From the NCBI GenBank assembly GCA_936450465.1, contig OW388300.1:47382358-47446357 (forward strand): 64,000 nt of DNA. The letters run 5' to 3'. This stretch comes from Gibbula magus (lineage: Eukaryota; Mollusca; Gastropoda; Trochida; Trochidae). A program made the translations under genes and the position numbers. The notes under the pieces are model-generated. The model was not told the DNA's origin. It searched no databases and saw nothing but the letters and a program-made list of their open reading frames with translations. Positions within the stretch are counted from its first letter, which is position 1, and each line of letters begins with the position of its first letter. Of this stretch, positions 45,128-56,605 are shown piece by piece.

Positions 45128-47482
45128 TATAGACCTTTCCACGGCCTGTTTCATGGCCGCAGCCATCTTGTGGCAGCCTAGGCGGCTGCAACGTTAAACT
45201 AGCCTATGTTATTTGCAACGCTGCGGCAATCAAGTATGACGTAATCAAGAATAGACGGTGCCTAGTCAACGCTTACGCTGTATAAAAGACGTCAAACTTA
45301 CTGACCAAATAATGATGTCATATTTGCGACAAAGAGTGCAAACAACGATTCATGAGTAAAAGATTGAAGAAGTTAACAGATAACAACAGTTCTGTGTGTT
45401 GTTTGATGTAAATCGGCGATATCAAAGCGCACGGAAACTTATGGTATTTGAATGGAGGCGAATATCACTTGAACGTAGTTTTGAACTAAAGCTTACTTGT
45501 ATTATCTGTGAAAATAGTTGGTTTTTTTGTCTTTGTAGTTAAAGAATTGTCAATAGTGACACATATATAGGCCTATCCACACATCTGGACTATTAAAGAT
45601 TATCTGTTTCTGAACCAAATGTACATAGACTTACGTGTTAAATAGCTGTTGCGAAAATAATTTTCATAAATTAAATAAAGATCCCATATATTTTGTCATA
45701 TTTTGCGGGCATATTGGTAATCATCTCAGCTACAGGCACATAATTACCTTTCATCTATCAGTTCATTCGTGTTTTGAATGACACTTGTTTAAACATCGCA
45801 TGTACAAATTTGATTTCAATGTCTGATTGACGGCCATGTTAAATCTAATCGGTATGTTGTATGTGATGTTTGATAAGAGGTAGGTTTCTTAATAATTGTC
45901 AGAACATATTATGGAAATTATGTATCTGTAGCTGAAATGATTTCCTATATTTTGGTTATGATTTCAGAATTAATCGACAAACAATATATTCATGAAAATT
46001 ATTCTCGTAACAGCTATTTAACACGTAAGTCTATGGGAATTACGTTACATGTACGTAATAATATGGCCACCTGCTGTATAAACTTTTGTTCGTATGTTAT
46101 TTTATTAGAACAGAATGAAATAGGCCTACTATATAGTTGTACATTTGTTGTATGTACTGTCAAGATTTACTGTAGATGTTTAAATTGATTTTTATATAAT
46201 CTGTAAATATGTGTCTCCCTTCACTCATTCACCTACACAATCGAGTAATACCAAAGTCCGAAATATGCATGAACTACAAAACATGAATTAACCTAATAGT
46301 TCAAGTATAGTATGTTTAATACTATTTTGCACACTAGCAATGTAGGAAGATGAAGCATGTTTAGATGAATGCAACAATTATGAAAATACCGGCTTTCACC
46401 CGTCACTGGATGGGAGATAAGTGATATTACACTGTAAATACAACATGTTATGTTTATTATATGCGTTTGTGGTCAGAAATGTGCCGTTTTAAACACCAAA
46501 TAATCCTCTTTTTATTTGGCCAACCCAACAAATAAGTTCTCTCAATCATATCATTCTCATAACTCAAAAAATATTCATTTTCAAAAAGTTTAGCAAAGGG
46601 AAAAGCGTAAGTTTTTAAAAACTCTTTTTAATCATCAAATTTATGTTCATTAAACACACAGACCTTTAACTGCTTCTACAGAAAATGGATATCTTAGGCG
46701 AAAAGACTTTAAGAAAAATTTAATTTCTCACATACAATTTGTGTATCGCTGCATAATTATAGTTTACCATGTTTGCAAGTATTTTTACATAAGCTATTTA
46801 TGGCATTGCGAGAATAGGGGGTATATAACAATTACATTTTTCCACTTTCAATAATCTACATGTTTATAAGATATAATTCCATAATGCGTTTGTAACATTT
46901 TAAAGAAGAAATAGTTGTTACTTGATTGCAAATTATATGAAAAATGTTGAAAATAATGAGAAATACTCACACTATTACTTCTACACATACATCTGTTTCT
47001 TATACCATGAATTGAATCGGGGCTAAATGATTCATTACCATTTCAAATCATAAATAAAATGTAGGCAAACAGTTGAATGAATTTATTTTTATGAATTTTA
47101 TTTTGGAAAAATGTATTATCTTGACATAAGAAACCCAGTTGGACCAGAACAACATTTTCTCTTTCAGAAGATATGTAATATGTGGAAATATATTAAGAAC
47201 TGATTCATCACTTTAACATGCCCTAATTTCATAATTAACAAGTATCCGATGAAACATTGCATTTTTGGAAGCAATAAACAGTCAGGATTAAATTGATATA
47301 TTGTTTCTGCCTTCACCCAAAACTTGGACTCAAAGTTATTGTAGAGACAAGCTACAGCTTTCGACCCATGCCCTAACGTAAAACGTCATTTTGCAGCCGA
47401 TTAATGGCGGACGACGCTTGCGCCATCACAAAGGGGGGTAACTGAGAGCGTCGTGACGCACTGCTCCATGGAGAGGTCTATA
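45128..47482. mobile_element. Probable 2.35-kb TIR element
   Basis: The ends TATAGACCTTTCCACGG and TATAGACCTCTCCATGG (read inward) match at 15 of 17 positions. Further inside, cggctgcaa and a gccat motif are again inverted near both ends. There is no recognised transposase; the 83-residue frame at 45937-46188 has no signature. Confidence 0.5.
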
Positions 47483-48419
47483 GAACAGGAAATAAACTAA
47501 CGACTCATGGAGTCTACCTCTGAAAGGAAGGTTCCAGACCATATTAACTATTTTTGTTTAAACATAGGAAGACTAGGTAAACACGTGAACAGTTCTTACT
47601 ATCATATGTTTCATGTGAAGACGACTATGGTCTGTACATGTGTGGTCATCTAATTTTATATAAAATACACATTTCATATGAACATACCATGATACAAGGT
47701 ACATGTATACTGTAAACAGAAGTTTACATATTCAGAACGGGATTACCTTGAATGTTAATGTGCGCAGGCTATATATAACATAATAATGTGCAAAGGCTAT
47801 TGTTAAGAATTCAAACCAGTTCGAGTCACCTGCTCCTGTCTATGAAAAGTGCGAATAAAGATCTTAATTATTTTAGAACGAACCAATAGGACAGTGTGTT
47901 AATATACACATTGCACTAGCGAGAGAAGTCATGCGTGTCACTCTGCACATGTACACGTGTATTGCTTTGCAAATGGGATATATCCTCTGTTAAACAGGCT
48001 TTTGTGAGTGATATCATAATGAAAGTAAAATCACCCACACTCCCAACTTATTTGATAAACTAAAATACTTGCATCTTACAATATACATTTTTAATGTCCC
48101 TTGATCTGCTTTGATTGATTTTATTATCTTAGTTCATCCTCATATCTAAATTACTTCGCTCAACACACTGTAATGAAATTTTCAACGATTCCCGATCTCT
48201 AGTCCCGTTTTAAGGGAATTATTGACTTTGTTCAAGTCAAGTTTCTATGCAAACCGTGGTGAATAATGTATAATGATGAGATGCACTCATATTTCATAGA
48301 TGGTATTAAATAAGTGTACATGCTGTACTTCATGGCACTAGTATCAACATATTTTGTAATGCATAGTCGAAAGAGAGGGATATACATGTATTATATATGA
48401 CGGACAGCTTGTCTATCAA

Positions 48420-48640
48420 GGTAAAGTGAAAATAGCTTATATTTTCACTGTAACCAGTGACTGGTATAATTTGACATCATAAAACAATGGTCTGACGTAA
48501 CAAATTAAATGATGACGTCACATTGTTACTGTGATGACGGGGTGTTCCTAGCGGCCGATCTCGTGAGGTAGAAATTTATATATTTTCGTTGAGATAAACA
48601 TAGAATTATTAAAATTGACAGATATCTTCTATATATGTGG
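48420..48640. repeat. Diverged copy of the 1345 fold-back family
   Basis: Contains gtgaaaatagcttatattttcac, ccagtgactgg, tctcgtgaggtagaaattta and gagataaacata, in the same set as 1345-1565. The segment cataaaacaatggtctgacg also recurs at 52340-52360. Confidence 0.55.
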
Positions 48641-48934
48641 ACACGATTGCCTCACACGTAGTATGGAACGGGTATGCATATGACGGATTATTCACTATTG
48701 AAGTCAAACTGAGGAAATGGCACCAAAATCTGACTTCTGAATGTACACAGACTTCCTCCCTCTGCAATGGTTTCTTAATATAAAAAAAAACATGACGTTG
48801 TTGAAATTTAAATGAGATCCATGTTCCTATATATTGCTTAGTGATACATGTATTTTGGCCCAGTGGATCTTATGAAAACTATACTCCCCGGTAGTGTTAT
48901 CATGTTTCATAGTTATACTGTATAAGGGTACGCT

Positions 48935-49175
48935 CTGAAGCAGTTACGCATTGTCTTGATGTGTAATGTACTGGTTAAAGTTGTTCTTGAAGCAGTTACG
49001 CAGTGTCTTGTCTGGTAATACTACTGGTTAACGTTATGCTTGAAACAGTTACGCAGTGTCTTGCTAGGCAATTATACTGGTTAACGTTGTGCTTGGAGTA
49101 GTTACGTAGTGTCTTGCTAGGTAATAATACTAGATAACGTTGTGCTTGAAGCAGTTACGAAGTGTACCCAAATAG
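48935..49175. repeat. 53-bp minisatellite immediately upstream of the SDR gene
   Basis: Five units carry the block cagttacgcagtgtcttg, at 48941, 48993, 49046, 49099 and 49152, each followed by actggttaacgttgtgcttg or a variant. The array ends within 30 bp of the start codon, so it occupies the 5' UTR or proximal promoter. Confidence 0.9.
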
Positions 49176-49203
49176 CAGGAATATTTTCAGATAACCCAGC
49201 ATC

Positions 49204-51283
49204 ATGTGGATATACGTGGTAGCTGCTGTTGTCGTCTTCATGATCCTCAAGGTGCTGATCCGACTACCAACTGTAGGGAAATACGGAGAGCGTCACGTGT
49301 TCATCACAGGATGTGACACAGGATTCGGGAATCAGTTGGCCAAGAGACTGGACTCGTTGGGCTTCAATGTGTTCGCCGGCTGCTTCACAGAGAGAGGAGC
49401 AGACGAACTGAGGAAAGTGTCGTCTGCTAGACTGAAAACATTGTCTCTTGACGTCAGTAAAATAGAGAGCATTATTAAAGCGCGGGAGTTTGTTGACGAA
49501 CACCTACCGGCAAATAAAGGTATAAGATCGATACCGGTTTTTAAGGCTGTGTACAAAGATGTATTGCAGGTACTGTCGCTTGGTCCGAGTAATGGTGATT
49601 TTGAGTTAACCCTCTTCTCTTATTGTATACGGCTAGGTATTCCATTTCACAATGCATATAAATAAAGTAATTTTAAAATATTGTTTTATTTTAGTTCTAA
49701 ATTTGCATCTTAATGAACTTGAAACAATGCCACATAGATGATCTAACAATTTATGTTTGTGTCTCTTATGATTAGAATAGAAGTAATTCAAATCATGAAC
49801 AATCTTGTTATCAACGAAATAGCCGTTTTACTTGTTCACAATTGGTACTAGGACTGTGGGCAGTTGTTAACAACGCTGGAATATTTGGACCAATGGGAGG
49901 CACAGAGTGGTTCATCAAGGAAGAATACGTCACCTGTCTAGGCGTAAATTTGTTTGGCGTCATTGACGTCGTCCGTGTCTTCCAACCTCTGCTCCGTAAA
50001 GGTCGAGGTCGAGTAGTGAACATGGCAAGTGTTTCTGGAAGAATAGCGTTAGGGGGAACACCATATGTGTGTTCGAAGTATGGCGTGGAGGCATTTTCAG
50101 ATTGTTTGAGGTGAGTAAGTATAATTATGCGCTGAATTACAGCATAGAAAGTATATGTCACAATTTTAAACATAGCTCAACAATTGTTTAATTCATTACC
50201 AAGTAAGAGTCAGAAACAATGGATACCTACAGATCTTTCCAAGAAGCTCCTTCAGCCATCCTGATCCTTATTTATATTCTGCTCTGTCTGAGACGACCAT
50301 CTCCAGCTGTTCATTGGGTCATGTTTCAACCCTAAACTCATAAATCGCCACCACGACTTTGCTTTCATAACTGCATAATTATGTCTAGTTTACCAGAACA
50401 TTAACCATTATTTATGGTAACCAGAAGTTCTTAACAAACCTGCAAACTCCATAGGAGTCACCTAAAATGACAAAATATCCTACACTTGTTTTTTTTATTC
50501 GTCCCATCTAATGTTGCTGCCGATGCTGCTTCCCTCATCAACCAATAGACGTGAGACGATTCATCAAGGAATAACAGTGCATATCATCGAGCCAGGACTG
50601 TTCGATACGAACATCAGTGATCCAGAATACATGAAGAGAGCATTCTGTGCCAGTTTCAAACAAGCAAGTCCTGATGTGCAGGCATACTATGGAGAAGAAG
50701 TTCTTGAAAAAGGTTCGTAGTACGTCAACCAAGTGTGTAGTACGTTTTTATACGATTGTATTAACAATAGTCAGGGAAAACATATCATATTTATTATGTG
50801 TGCTCATTCTCAGTTTTGCTCAGCAGCCATTTCTGCAGGACTTCTTATAGTTCGTCGCCTGTGATGTTAAAGGGAAACTTGGGTGAAGTTACTGGGGTCA
50901 CTCAAAATGTGCCTATATAATATAGTAGCACTTGTATATCAGAGTTCCATACGTTGTGTTTCGTCTCTAAGTTGGTTAGGATGATAAATGAAAGCTGCGA
51001 TGGGTGCTAATCACCTAACAAATAACCATTTATTCTTTGAAATTCTTCACTAGCATTACGGCAAGTAGAGCCTGCGATGAACCTGATCAAGTCCACGAAG
51101 ATATACCAGGTTGTGGACGCCTACACCCACGCTATCACAGCTGTGTTCCCGAGGTACCGTTACCTGGTGGGGACCGATAGCAGGTACCTCCTCCGCTTTA
51201 TCCGGAACCTGCCCGAGTGGCTGGGGGACAGAATCGTCACGGCGGGGAACACGATGGTACCTAAAGGAAACCGCCCATATTGA
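49204..51283 (+). CDS. Short-chain dehydrogenase/reductase, SDR9C-like (retinol / 17-beta-hydroxysteroid dehydrogenase type), 4 exons, 322 aa
   Basis: Exons 49204-49519, 49852-50110, 50549-50712 and 51054-51283 total 969 nt with matching phases. Residues 1-21 are a hydrophobic N-terminal anchor (probable ER membrane). The cofactor-binding motif TGCDTGFG is at 35-42, NNAG at 112-115, catalytic Ser165 and YVCSK (Tyr177, Lys181). IIEPGLFDTN follows in exon 3, and the C-terminal part (TAVFPRYRYLVGTDS, LPEWLGD) is typical of RDH16/HSD17B6-type enzymes, which are usually about 317 aa. NAD(H) is the usual cofactor in that group. The substrate (retinoid, steroid or other alcohol) cannot be told. The donor of exon 3 (gttcgt) is weak. 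A pseudo-exon of the last exon lies downstream. Confidence 0.93.
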
Positions 51284-51630
51284 ACTTAACTTTAAATTGA
51301 TGAAACTAAGAAACATCTCATGGTGCACTTCGTCTCTTAGACTTCGTTACTATCGTTATCACCTTCGGACGAAGCCTGATGATCTATGATTCTGGGACGG
51401 TGCTACATGGTATTATTTTCAAGACTCCATGATGATCAATACGTGGTGTGAAACCTGTCCGGGTTACCTAGTCCTCATTTCAGGGAAACTACATTTCAAT
51501 TCATTCAACGACAATACAATATTGAGTATGGGACAGGTGCAATATATCCCGTGTCTTTACCAATAATTTTGCTTGTGTAACACACTTTTTCATTGTACAA
51601 TTTGTTTTAAATCTTGTATTTGATAATTAG

Positions 51631-51636
51631 AATAAA
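51631..51636 (+). promoter_or_regulatory. Polyadenylation signal of the SDR gene
   Basis: AATAAA about 350 nt past the stop codon. Confidence 0.5.
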
Positions 51637-51884
51637 TAGTTTTCAATCTCTCAGTGCATGATGTGATTTCCCCATTTTACTCTATCACTGCCATGTTCCC
51701 CGGGTGCCACTACCTCGTGGTTAATGACAGCATTTACATACACATGTATACAATGTATACATATTACATTATCCAAAACTGTGTTCCACAGGAGATATCG
51801 CTTGTGTGAGATCAGGCGGTATCCCCTAGGAAGTATGTATGGCAGTAGATTTTTCAAAATGCCCTGCCACCGTCAACTACATAA

Positions 51885-52196
51885 CATATCAATGTCTTTG
51901 CGTCATCGAGTAATGAGATCACAATTGTATGACGTCATAAACATGATGACGCCCCAATGCTATGACATCACCGAATTGGAAGTCAAAGCTGTGCTCAGAT
52001 ATGTACAATTTCAAAGAAACGCAATGACGAATGATTTTGGATTATAAATAGAATCTCACCCTCATGTCTTCTGATATCAAATATATCAACACGAGTTGAT
52101 AAAAGTAAACACATCCTCGGCAAGCCTCGGATATTTGTAAATTTTATCAACTCTTGTTGATACATTTGATATCAGAAGACACTAGGGTGAGATTCT
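51885..52196. repeat. Hairpin MITE copy 3
   Basis: A tgacgtcat-rich body followed by atgattttggattataaata and a near-perfect fold-back at 52050-52196. The order is inverted relative to 6223-6650, and the identity in the arms is high. Confidence 0.8.
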
Positions 52197-52488
52197 CCAT
52201 GTACCTCCTGTGCGTTATCTGTTAATATTACCCATACGGGTGAGAAGACACAGGTGATTATTTTGGTGATATTTGCACATGTGCTTTCAAGTGATTCTCA
52301 ACGTTGATTGGTCGGTTACCCGGAGAAAGAATGACTATGACGTCATAAAACAATGGTCTGACGCGACGAGTTATCTTATGACGTCACAATGTTACTGTGG
52401 CGACGGGTCCTTCACAGCGACCGCCCAACATGAAAATGTAATAACCAAGCGTAATTTGATCAATTTAATTGCATAATTGGTAATATAT

Positions 52489-52632
52489 AGAATAACCAAC
52501 TCGGTACGAGTGATGACGGGAAATATCCACTCGTCTAAATAATGTTCAGAGCCACTCGCTAAAGCTCGTGGCTGAACATTATTTAGACTCATGGATATTT
52601 CCCGTAATCACTCGTACCTCGTTGGTTATTCT
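52489..52632. repeat. Long near-perfect fold-back
   Basis: agaataaccaac and the inverted gttggttattct bound arms of about 65 bp that include cgagtgat.acgggaaatat and tctaaataatgttcag. The loop is about 10 bp. Confidence 0.85.
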
Positions 52633-52753
52633 CTAAATGTCCCCGAGTGGCTGGGAACACTGAATGGCATCTTAAAAATGTGAAGATTAAAGATTTACAG
52701 ATACATAACAATAAAAGTGATTTTTTTATTTACCAGACTAGTTTGAAAAAACT

Positions 52754-53097
52754 ATGAATCTCACCAAGGTGTCTTCTGATATCATCAGGTCTGTGAAGGG
52801 CATTTAGAAGTGGTATACATAAGAACAGGATTTTTGTTTGGATAACAACTTCTTCAATGTGAAAATACACGACGTTTCGGAGTATATACTCACTCCATCA
52901 CATTCCACATGATGAAGGAGTGAGTAATCTACCCAGAAACGTCGTGTTTTTTCACGTTTAAGATGTTGTTATCCAGAAAATCTTCTTGTTCGTCTGATAT
53001 CATGTATTTCAACAATAGTTGATAAATGTAACACTATTTTTTTTATAAATGTCAACGAGAGTTGATATATTTGATATCAGAAGACACTAGGGTATGA
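52754..53097. repeat. Hairpin MITE copy 4, interrupted
   Basis: tgaatctcaccaaggtgtct at 52754 and atatcagaagacactagggt at 53078 are the two ends of the 6223 family. The left arm is broken by the element at 52786-52992. Confidence 0.7.
52786..52992. mobile_element. Fold-back element nested in MITE copy 4
   Basis: The insertion is flanked by an 11-bp direct repeat TCTGATATCAT (52775-52785 and 52993-53003). Inside, acgacgtttcggagtatata and gaaacgtcgt are inverted, as are ggataacaac and gttgttatcc. A relative lies at 33290-33500. Confidence 0.7.
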
Positions 53098-53243
53098 GTA
53101 TGAGGTATCATATTTAAATCTTGGTAATCGCAAGGGATTTCCATGATCGTGAGGCATCTTTATAATTGTGGCATATATTAAACTGGTACTGCGTACTAGA
53201 GCGTAATAGAGTGCAATATATATGTGGATTATACATGTAGGTG

Positions 53244-53405
53244 AACGAGTAATACACAGATTACTAAACTTCCTTCTATTGAATACCATTTTTTAAAATT
53301 AAATTCGTGAATGATTTGGTATCAAACTCGCTTTCGCTCGTTTTATACAAAATCATTAACTCGTTTAATAAAAATGGTATTAAATAGAAGGTCGTTTAGT
53401 ATCGG
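53244..53405. repeat. Fold-back family 2 copy
   Basis: ttccttctattgaataccat and the inverted atggtattaaatagaagg bound a stem of about 160 bp with tttggtatcaaactcg in the middle. Relatives lie at 18640 and 53925. Confidence 0.75.
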
Positions 53406-53667
53406 CTTTGTAACATAAGTGTAACTGGTCGGATATTAAATCGTCACAATGAGTACCAGATCCATTCAGAGCGTATGAAAACGTAACATAACGTTCAAGT
53501 AGGAAAACAATAAACCAAGAAATAGCACGATCACAAATATCTTCTACGGTATTTGATTCGCATCAGATTAGCATGTTCATGACCCAATCGTGGCCTAGAT
53601 CTAACGTAAATGTAGCATAACGTTTTTCGAAGGTCTATCACGGCATCCGAAGTCGGTCGTCGGCTCA

Positions 53668-53718
53668 AAGGCGCACTACGGTTCGGCCCCTCAAAGGCAC
53701 ACTACTGTTCGGCCCGTG
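53668..53718. repeat. Short tandem duplication
   Basis: ctcaaaggcgcactacggtt and ctcaaaggcacactactgtt, each followed by cggccc, are consecutive units. Confidence 0.7.
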
Positions 53719-53924
53719 GTCCATCAACACCAACAATACGTTTCTTTGTTAGCATTCTCATGTAGGGTTTGACACGTTATGTAAAGCTTTCTAGAAGTAC
53801 CAAGTTTGGAGAACGTTTAAAAGGATATACAACTAAAACCTCCAAAGTAAAAGCAATAATTGTTTACGGAAAAATCATGGGATCTACATACCAAAAATGA
53901 AGATTTTTGGGGTTTGTATGTTAC

Positions 53925-54040
53925 TGAACGACCTTCTATATAATACCAGTTTTATTAAACGAAATCATTTACGGGTTTAATAAAAACGCTATTATATGGA
54001 AGTATTTTGTGTATTACTCGCCCACATTAATCAAGTGAAA
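53925..54040. repeat. Fold-back family 2 copy
   Basis: acgaccttctatataatacc and the inverted gctattatatggaagtattt, with ttattaaacgaaat / gggtttaataaaaa inside. Confidence 0.65.
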
Positions 54041-55400
54041 GACGACAGTGTGCTGAAACTAAAATGTCCGTGAGTTTTGTACTATTGTAATGACGGTACG
54101 ACCATTGTGTCGTCACAAGTACACGCTAGTGTGACGTCATACTTGCATCGTTATTACACTAGTTTATTATTGTAGGGGTAACGCTGTTTTTATGGGCGTT
54201 ATAAGTTGTATGTTTCTCACGCAGGTAATACCGTCTCGTGTACCATCTTTATACCAGTCATTATGTAACGTCATCTGACCATTATGCGACACACACTCTT
54301 GGTTAAGAACTGTTACTATGGCAGCGGGGTTTCATGATAATTCCATCCATTTTAGCTATAATGAGGTATATAACACTGCAGTATCTCACACGGGGGTGTA
54401 ATAATTTGATGTATTTCTCGACTAGGCAGAATACATTTAGAGGAAACCGGTTCGTACGTAGAACTTTACACTCACCATTAAGCAACCGTGACAAGACGTC
54501 GGCTAAGCGTGACTGAACGGGACCAACTCGAAAGCACACGTTTCCTGTTTCATTGGTTCTTCTTTCAATTACTTGCTCTTATGAAACTACTTTATGGGCG
54601 CTTCAACAAACTCATTGTCACATGTTTTGAACAATTCAAGTTTATGAACTAACTCCTTTATTGCAGTGACTTCTACGTTGCCTATATATTGTAAAACTAT
54701 GTGTATTTTATGTTTATACATATTTTATTATTATAAATACATAATATGTATTTATAATAACTTTGAACATCAGTTTAATTCAGTATGAAAACATAATCAG
54801 TAACAATTGCTTGATTAGGGTGTTAATAATGGATATTCATATCGCGCACCCTGCCATGCATTCAATGCTTGTTCAAGGCGCTACACATATTATTACCCTG
54901 AAGGAAATTGTACTTTCGGTGCCGCTACTAAACGCTCTGCGCGACCGTATAGGTCCGTACTTCCCGTATCCAGGTACCCATTGAAACAGCTGAGTCGACT
55001 GAGTGCAATGTGGATGAAGTGCCTCGCACAGGGACACAACGCAGCATGAAACCCAGTCTCTACACCGAAACGTCGCATCTCACTGCAATTAATAAGTTGT
55101 TAATCCAAAAACGTGTATATCTTCATCTTAACAACTTATTAATGGCTCTTAAAGAAAGTAAATGTTTTACATTTTTACATTTTAACTACATTTATATCTG
55201 CTGCAAGTGCATCCAAATATATCGAGATATACAAGTCCTACTCATACTCATAAATGTACGGACATGAAATAACTCACAAACAATCTTCGCCAAGTCACTG
55301 GCAAGGTAAGATATGGTTTAAACCATATGATTACGCAATAATATACCTGTTCGTGTCAATTAACTGTAATCGATATGTTCCTCTTAATGATTCTCGTAAA
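54041..55400. other. Intergenic, no gene
   Basis: A segment at 54975-55060 (ggtacccattgaaacagctgag...gtgcctcgcacagggacaca) resembles the conserved end of a widespread marine-invertebrate repeat. No gene recognised. Confidence 0.45.
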
Positions 55401-55790
55401 GGGGTAGATAGTACACAGGATAGAACACATTAATAGATTACTTGCTAGTTGGCGAAGGATAAACTTGACTCTTATTGGGAAAATCACTGTTATCAAAACT
55501 GTAGCCATTTCAACTCTGGTACATATCTTCTCCGTGGTTCCTTACCCGTGTAAAACATTCATTGATGAAGTCAATAAATAACAAAAAGGATCAAATTACA
55601 AGATCTAATAATCTGACAATGATAATCTTTATTGGAGAGACCGATGTTTAATTTGCTTGGAGAAACACAACTTTGACAATGATGACTTAGACCAAATCTT
55701 AACACATTCAATTTGCTTAAACCACTTTTTAGGTATACGGAATTGGCATGACCATGGACGGTAGCCACTGTATTAGAGATAAATAACATG
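55401..55790 (+). pseudogene. LINE ORF2 fragment (after the RT core)
   Basis: The frame ending with the stop at 55578-55580 reads INRLLASWRRINLTLIGKIT, then VIKTVAISTLVHIFSVVP. This matches the W..R.LtL.Gki.viKt...s.l.y..sv.P motif just C-terminal to the RT domain of L1/CR1-like LINEs. A diverged continuation (KRIKLQDLI) follows. It is truncated and out of frame beyond. Confidence 0.75.
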
Positions 55791-56154
55791 AAAATGACAT
55801 TCCCAGCTCATACAGTTAAATACTAAATCATATTATACTTCTGTCTAAAATATCAATATATGTTTCAAGCATCTCTTTCTTCTGAGGCAGTTCTTAGAAT
55901 TCTAAAACAAACATGCCAAACATGCACATTCATAGCTAGAAAACAATAGGTCGTGACCCTATAATTTTAGTATGAATTGGAAAATTTGGTATTGGTTGAA
56001 GCGCCTATAAAATATTGATCCCAACTCTGTGTTCAAATGCCAGTTCTATCTATAACGTGTCCAGTCTCACTGACTATACAGGTACTTTATATGTTTTGCT
56101 TTTTGTTATAACACAACGATAATATATTCACTGCCTTAGTTTGTTATCGTATGA

Positions 56155-56285
56155 ATTAATTTGAATATTATTTATTTAAATAAATAAATAATAATAAAAA
56201 AATACATAAATAAATAAATATAGAATTAAATAAATAATAAATAATTAATTAAATAAATAAACAAATAAATGAATAAATAAATAAC
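56155..56285. repeat. (AAAT)n low-complexity tract
   Basis: Interrupted aaataaataaata runs on the plus strand, about 130 bp. Confidence 0.95.
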
Positions 56286-56381
56286 ACAAAAACAACCTGC
56301 AGTCGATGTTGCAATAGTTGAGCAATTTATAACGAGAATATATTACAGTTTGGTCATATCGTAATATTATATATATCTGGG

Positions 56382-56605
56382 CCGTGTTCAAGATAGGTTT
56401 AAAAGTAATCGCTCAATGAGCGATTACTTTTAAACCTATCTTGAACGCGATTGCTCAATGTAGCGCTACGTAGCAAGGCGAGCAAACTTTGAGGAATTTG
56501 CACTGTATCGTTCAAGAGAGAGTTAGCGCTACATTGAGCGCTACATTGAGCGCTACATTGAGCGATCAATGAGCAATTTAAGCGCTCGCTGTTATTGAAC
56601 GGAAC
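56382..56605. mobile_element. Palindromic element with GGG..CGTTCAA ends
   Basis: 56391-56451 is a perfect palindrome, gttcaagataggtttaaaag...cttttaaacctatcttgaac, with a one-base centre at gctcaatgagc. It is followed by repeated gagcgctacatt units. Outer ends gggccgtgttcaa and the inverse of ttgaacggaaccc are similar, so the whole 0.22-kb unit looks like a small TIR element. Confidence 0.7.

Larger units (their letters stand above)
51665..52660 (+). pseudogene. Decayed duplicate of SDR exon 4, split by inserted repeats
   Basis: 51671-51740 aligns with exon 4: tctatcactgccatgttccc..g...cactacctcgtgg.t.a.tgacagca against the exon's ctatcacagctgtgttcccgaggtaccgttacctggtgg. About 890 bp later, cccgagtggctggg at 52639-52653 is identical to the next conserved part of exon 4 (PEWLG). 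The material between consists of fold-back elements. The copy is frameshifted and dead. Confidence 0.65.

Noticed and set aside
45937..46188. 83-residue frame inside the putative TIR element
   Set aside because: No transposase motif; Cys/Tyr-rich chance frame.
48935..49175. Regular repeats that could suggest a CRISPR array
   Set aside because: Units are directly tandem with no unique spacers, in a eukaryotic context with no cas genes.
49264..49556. Minus-strand frames across SDR exon 1
   Set aside because: Shadows of the well-supported plus-strand exon.
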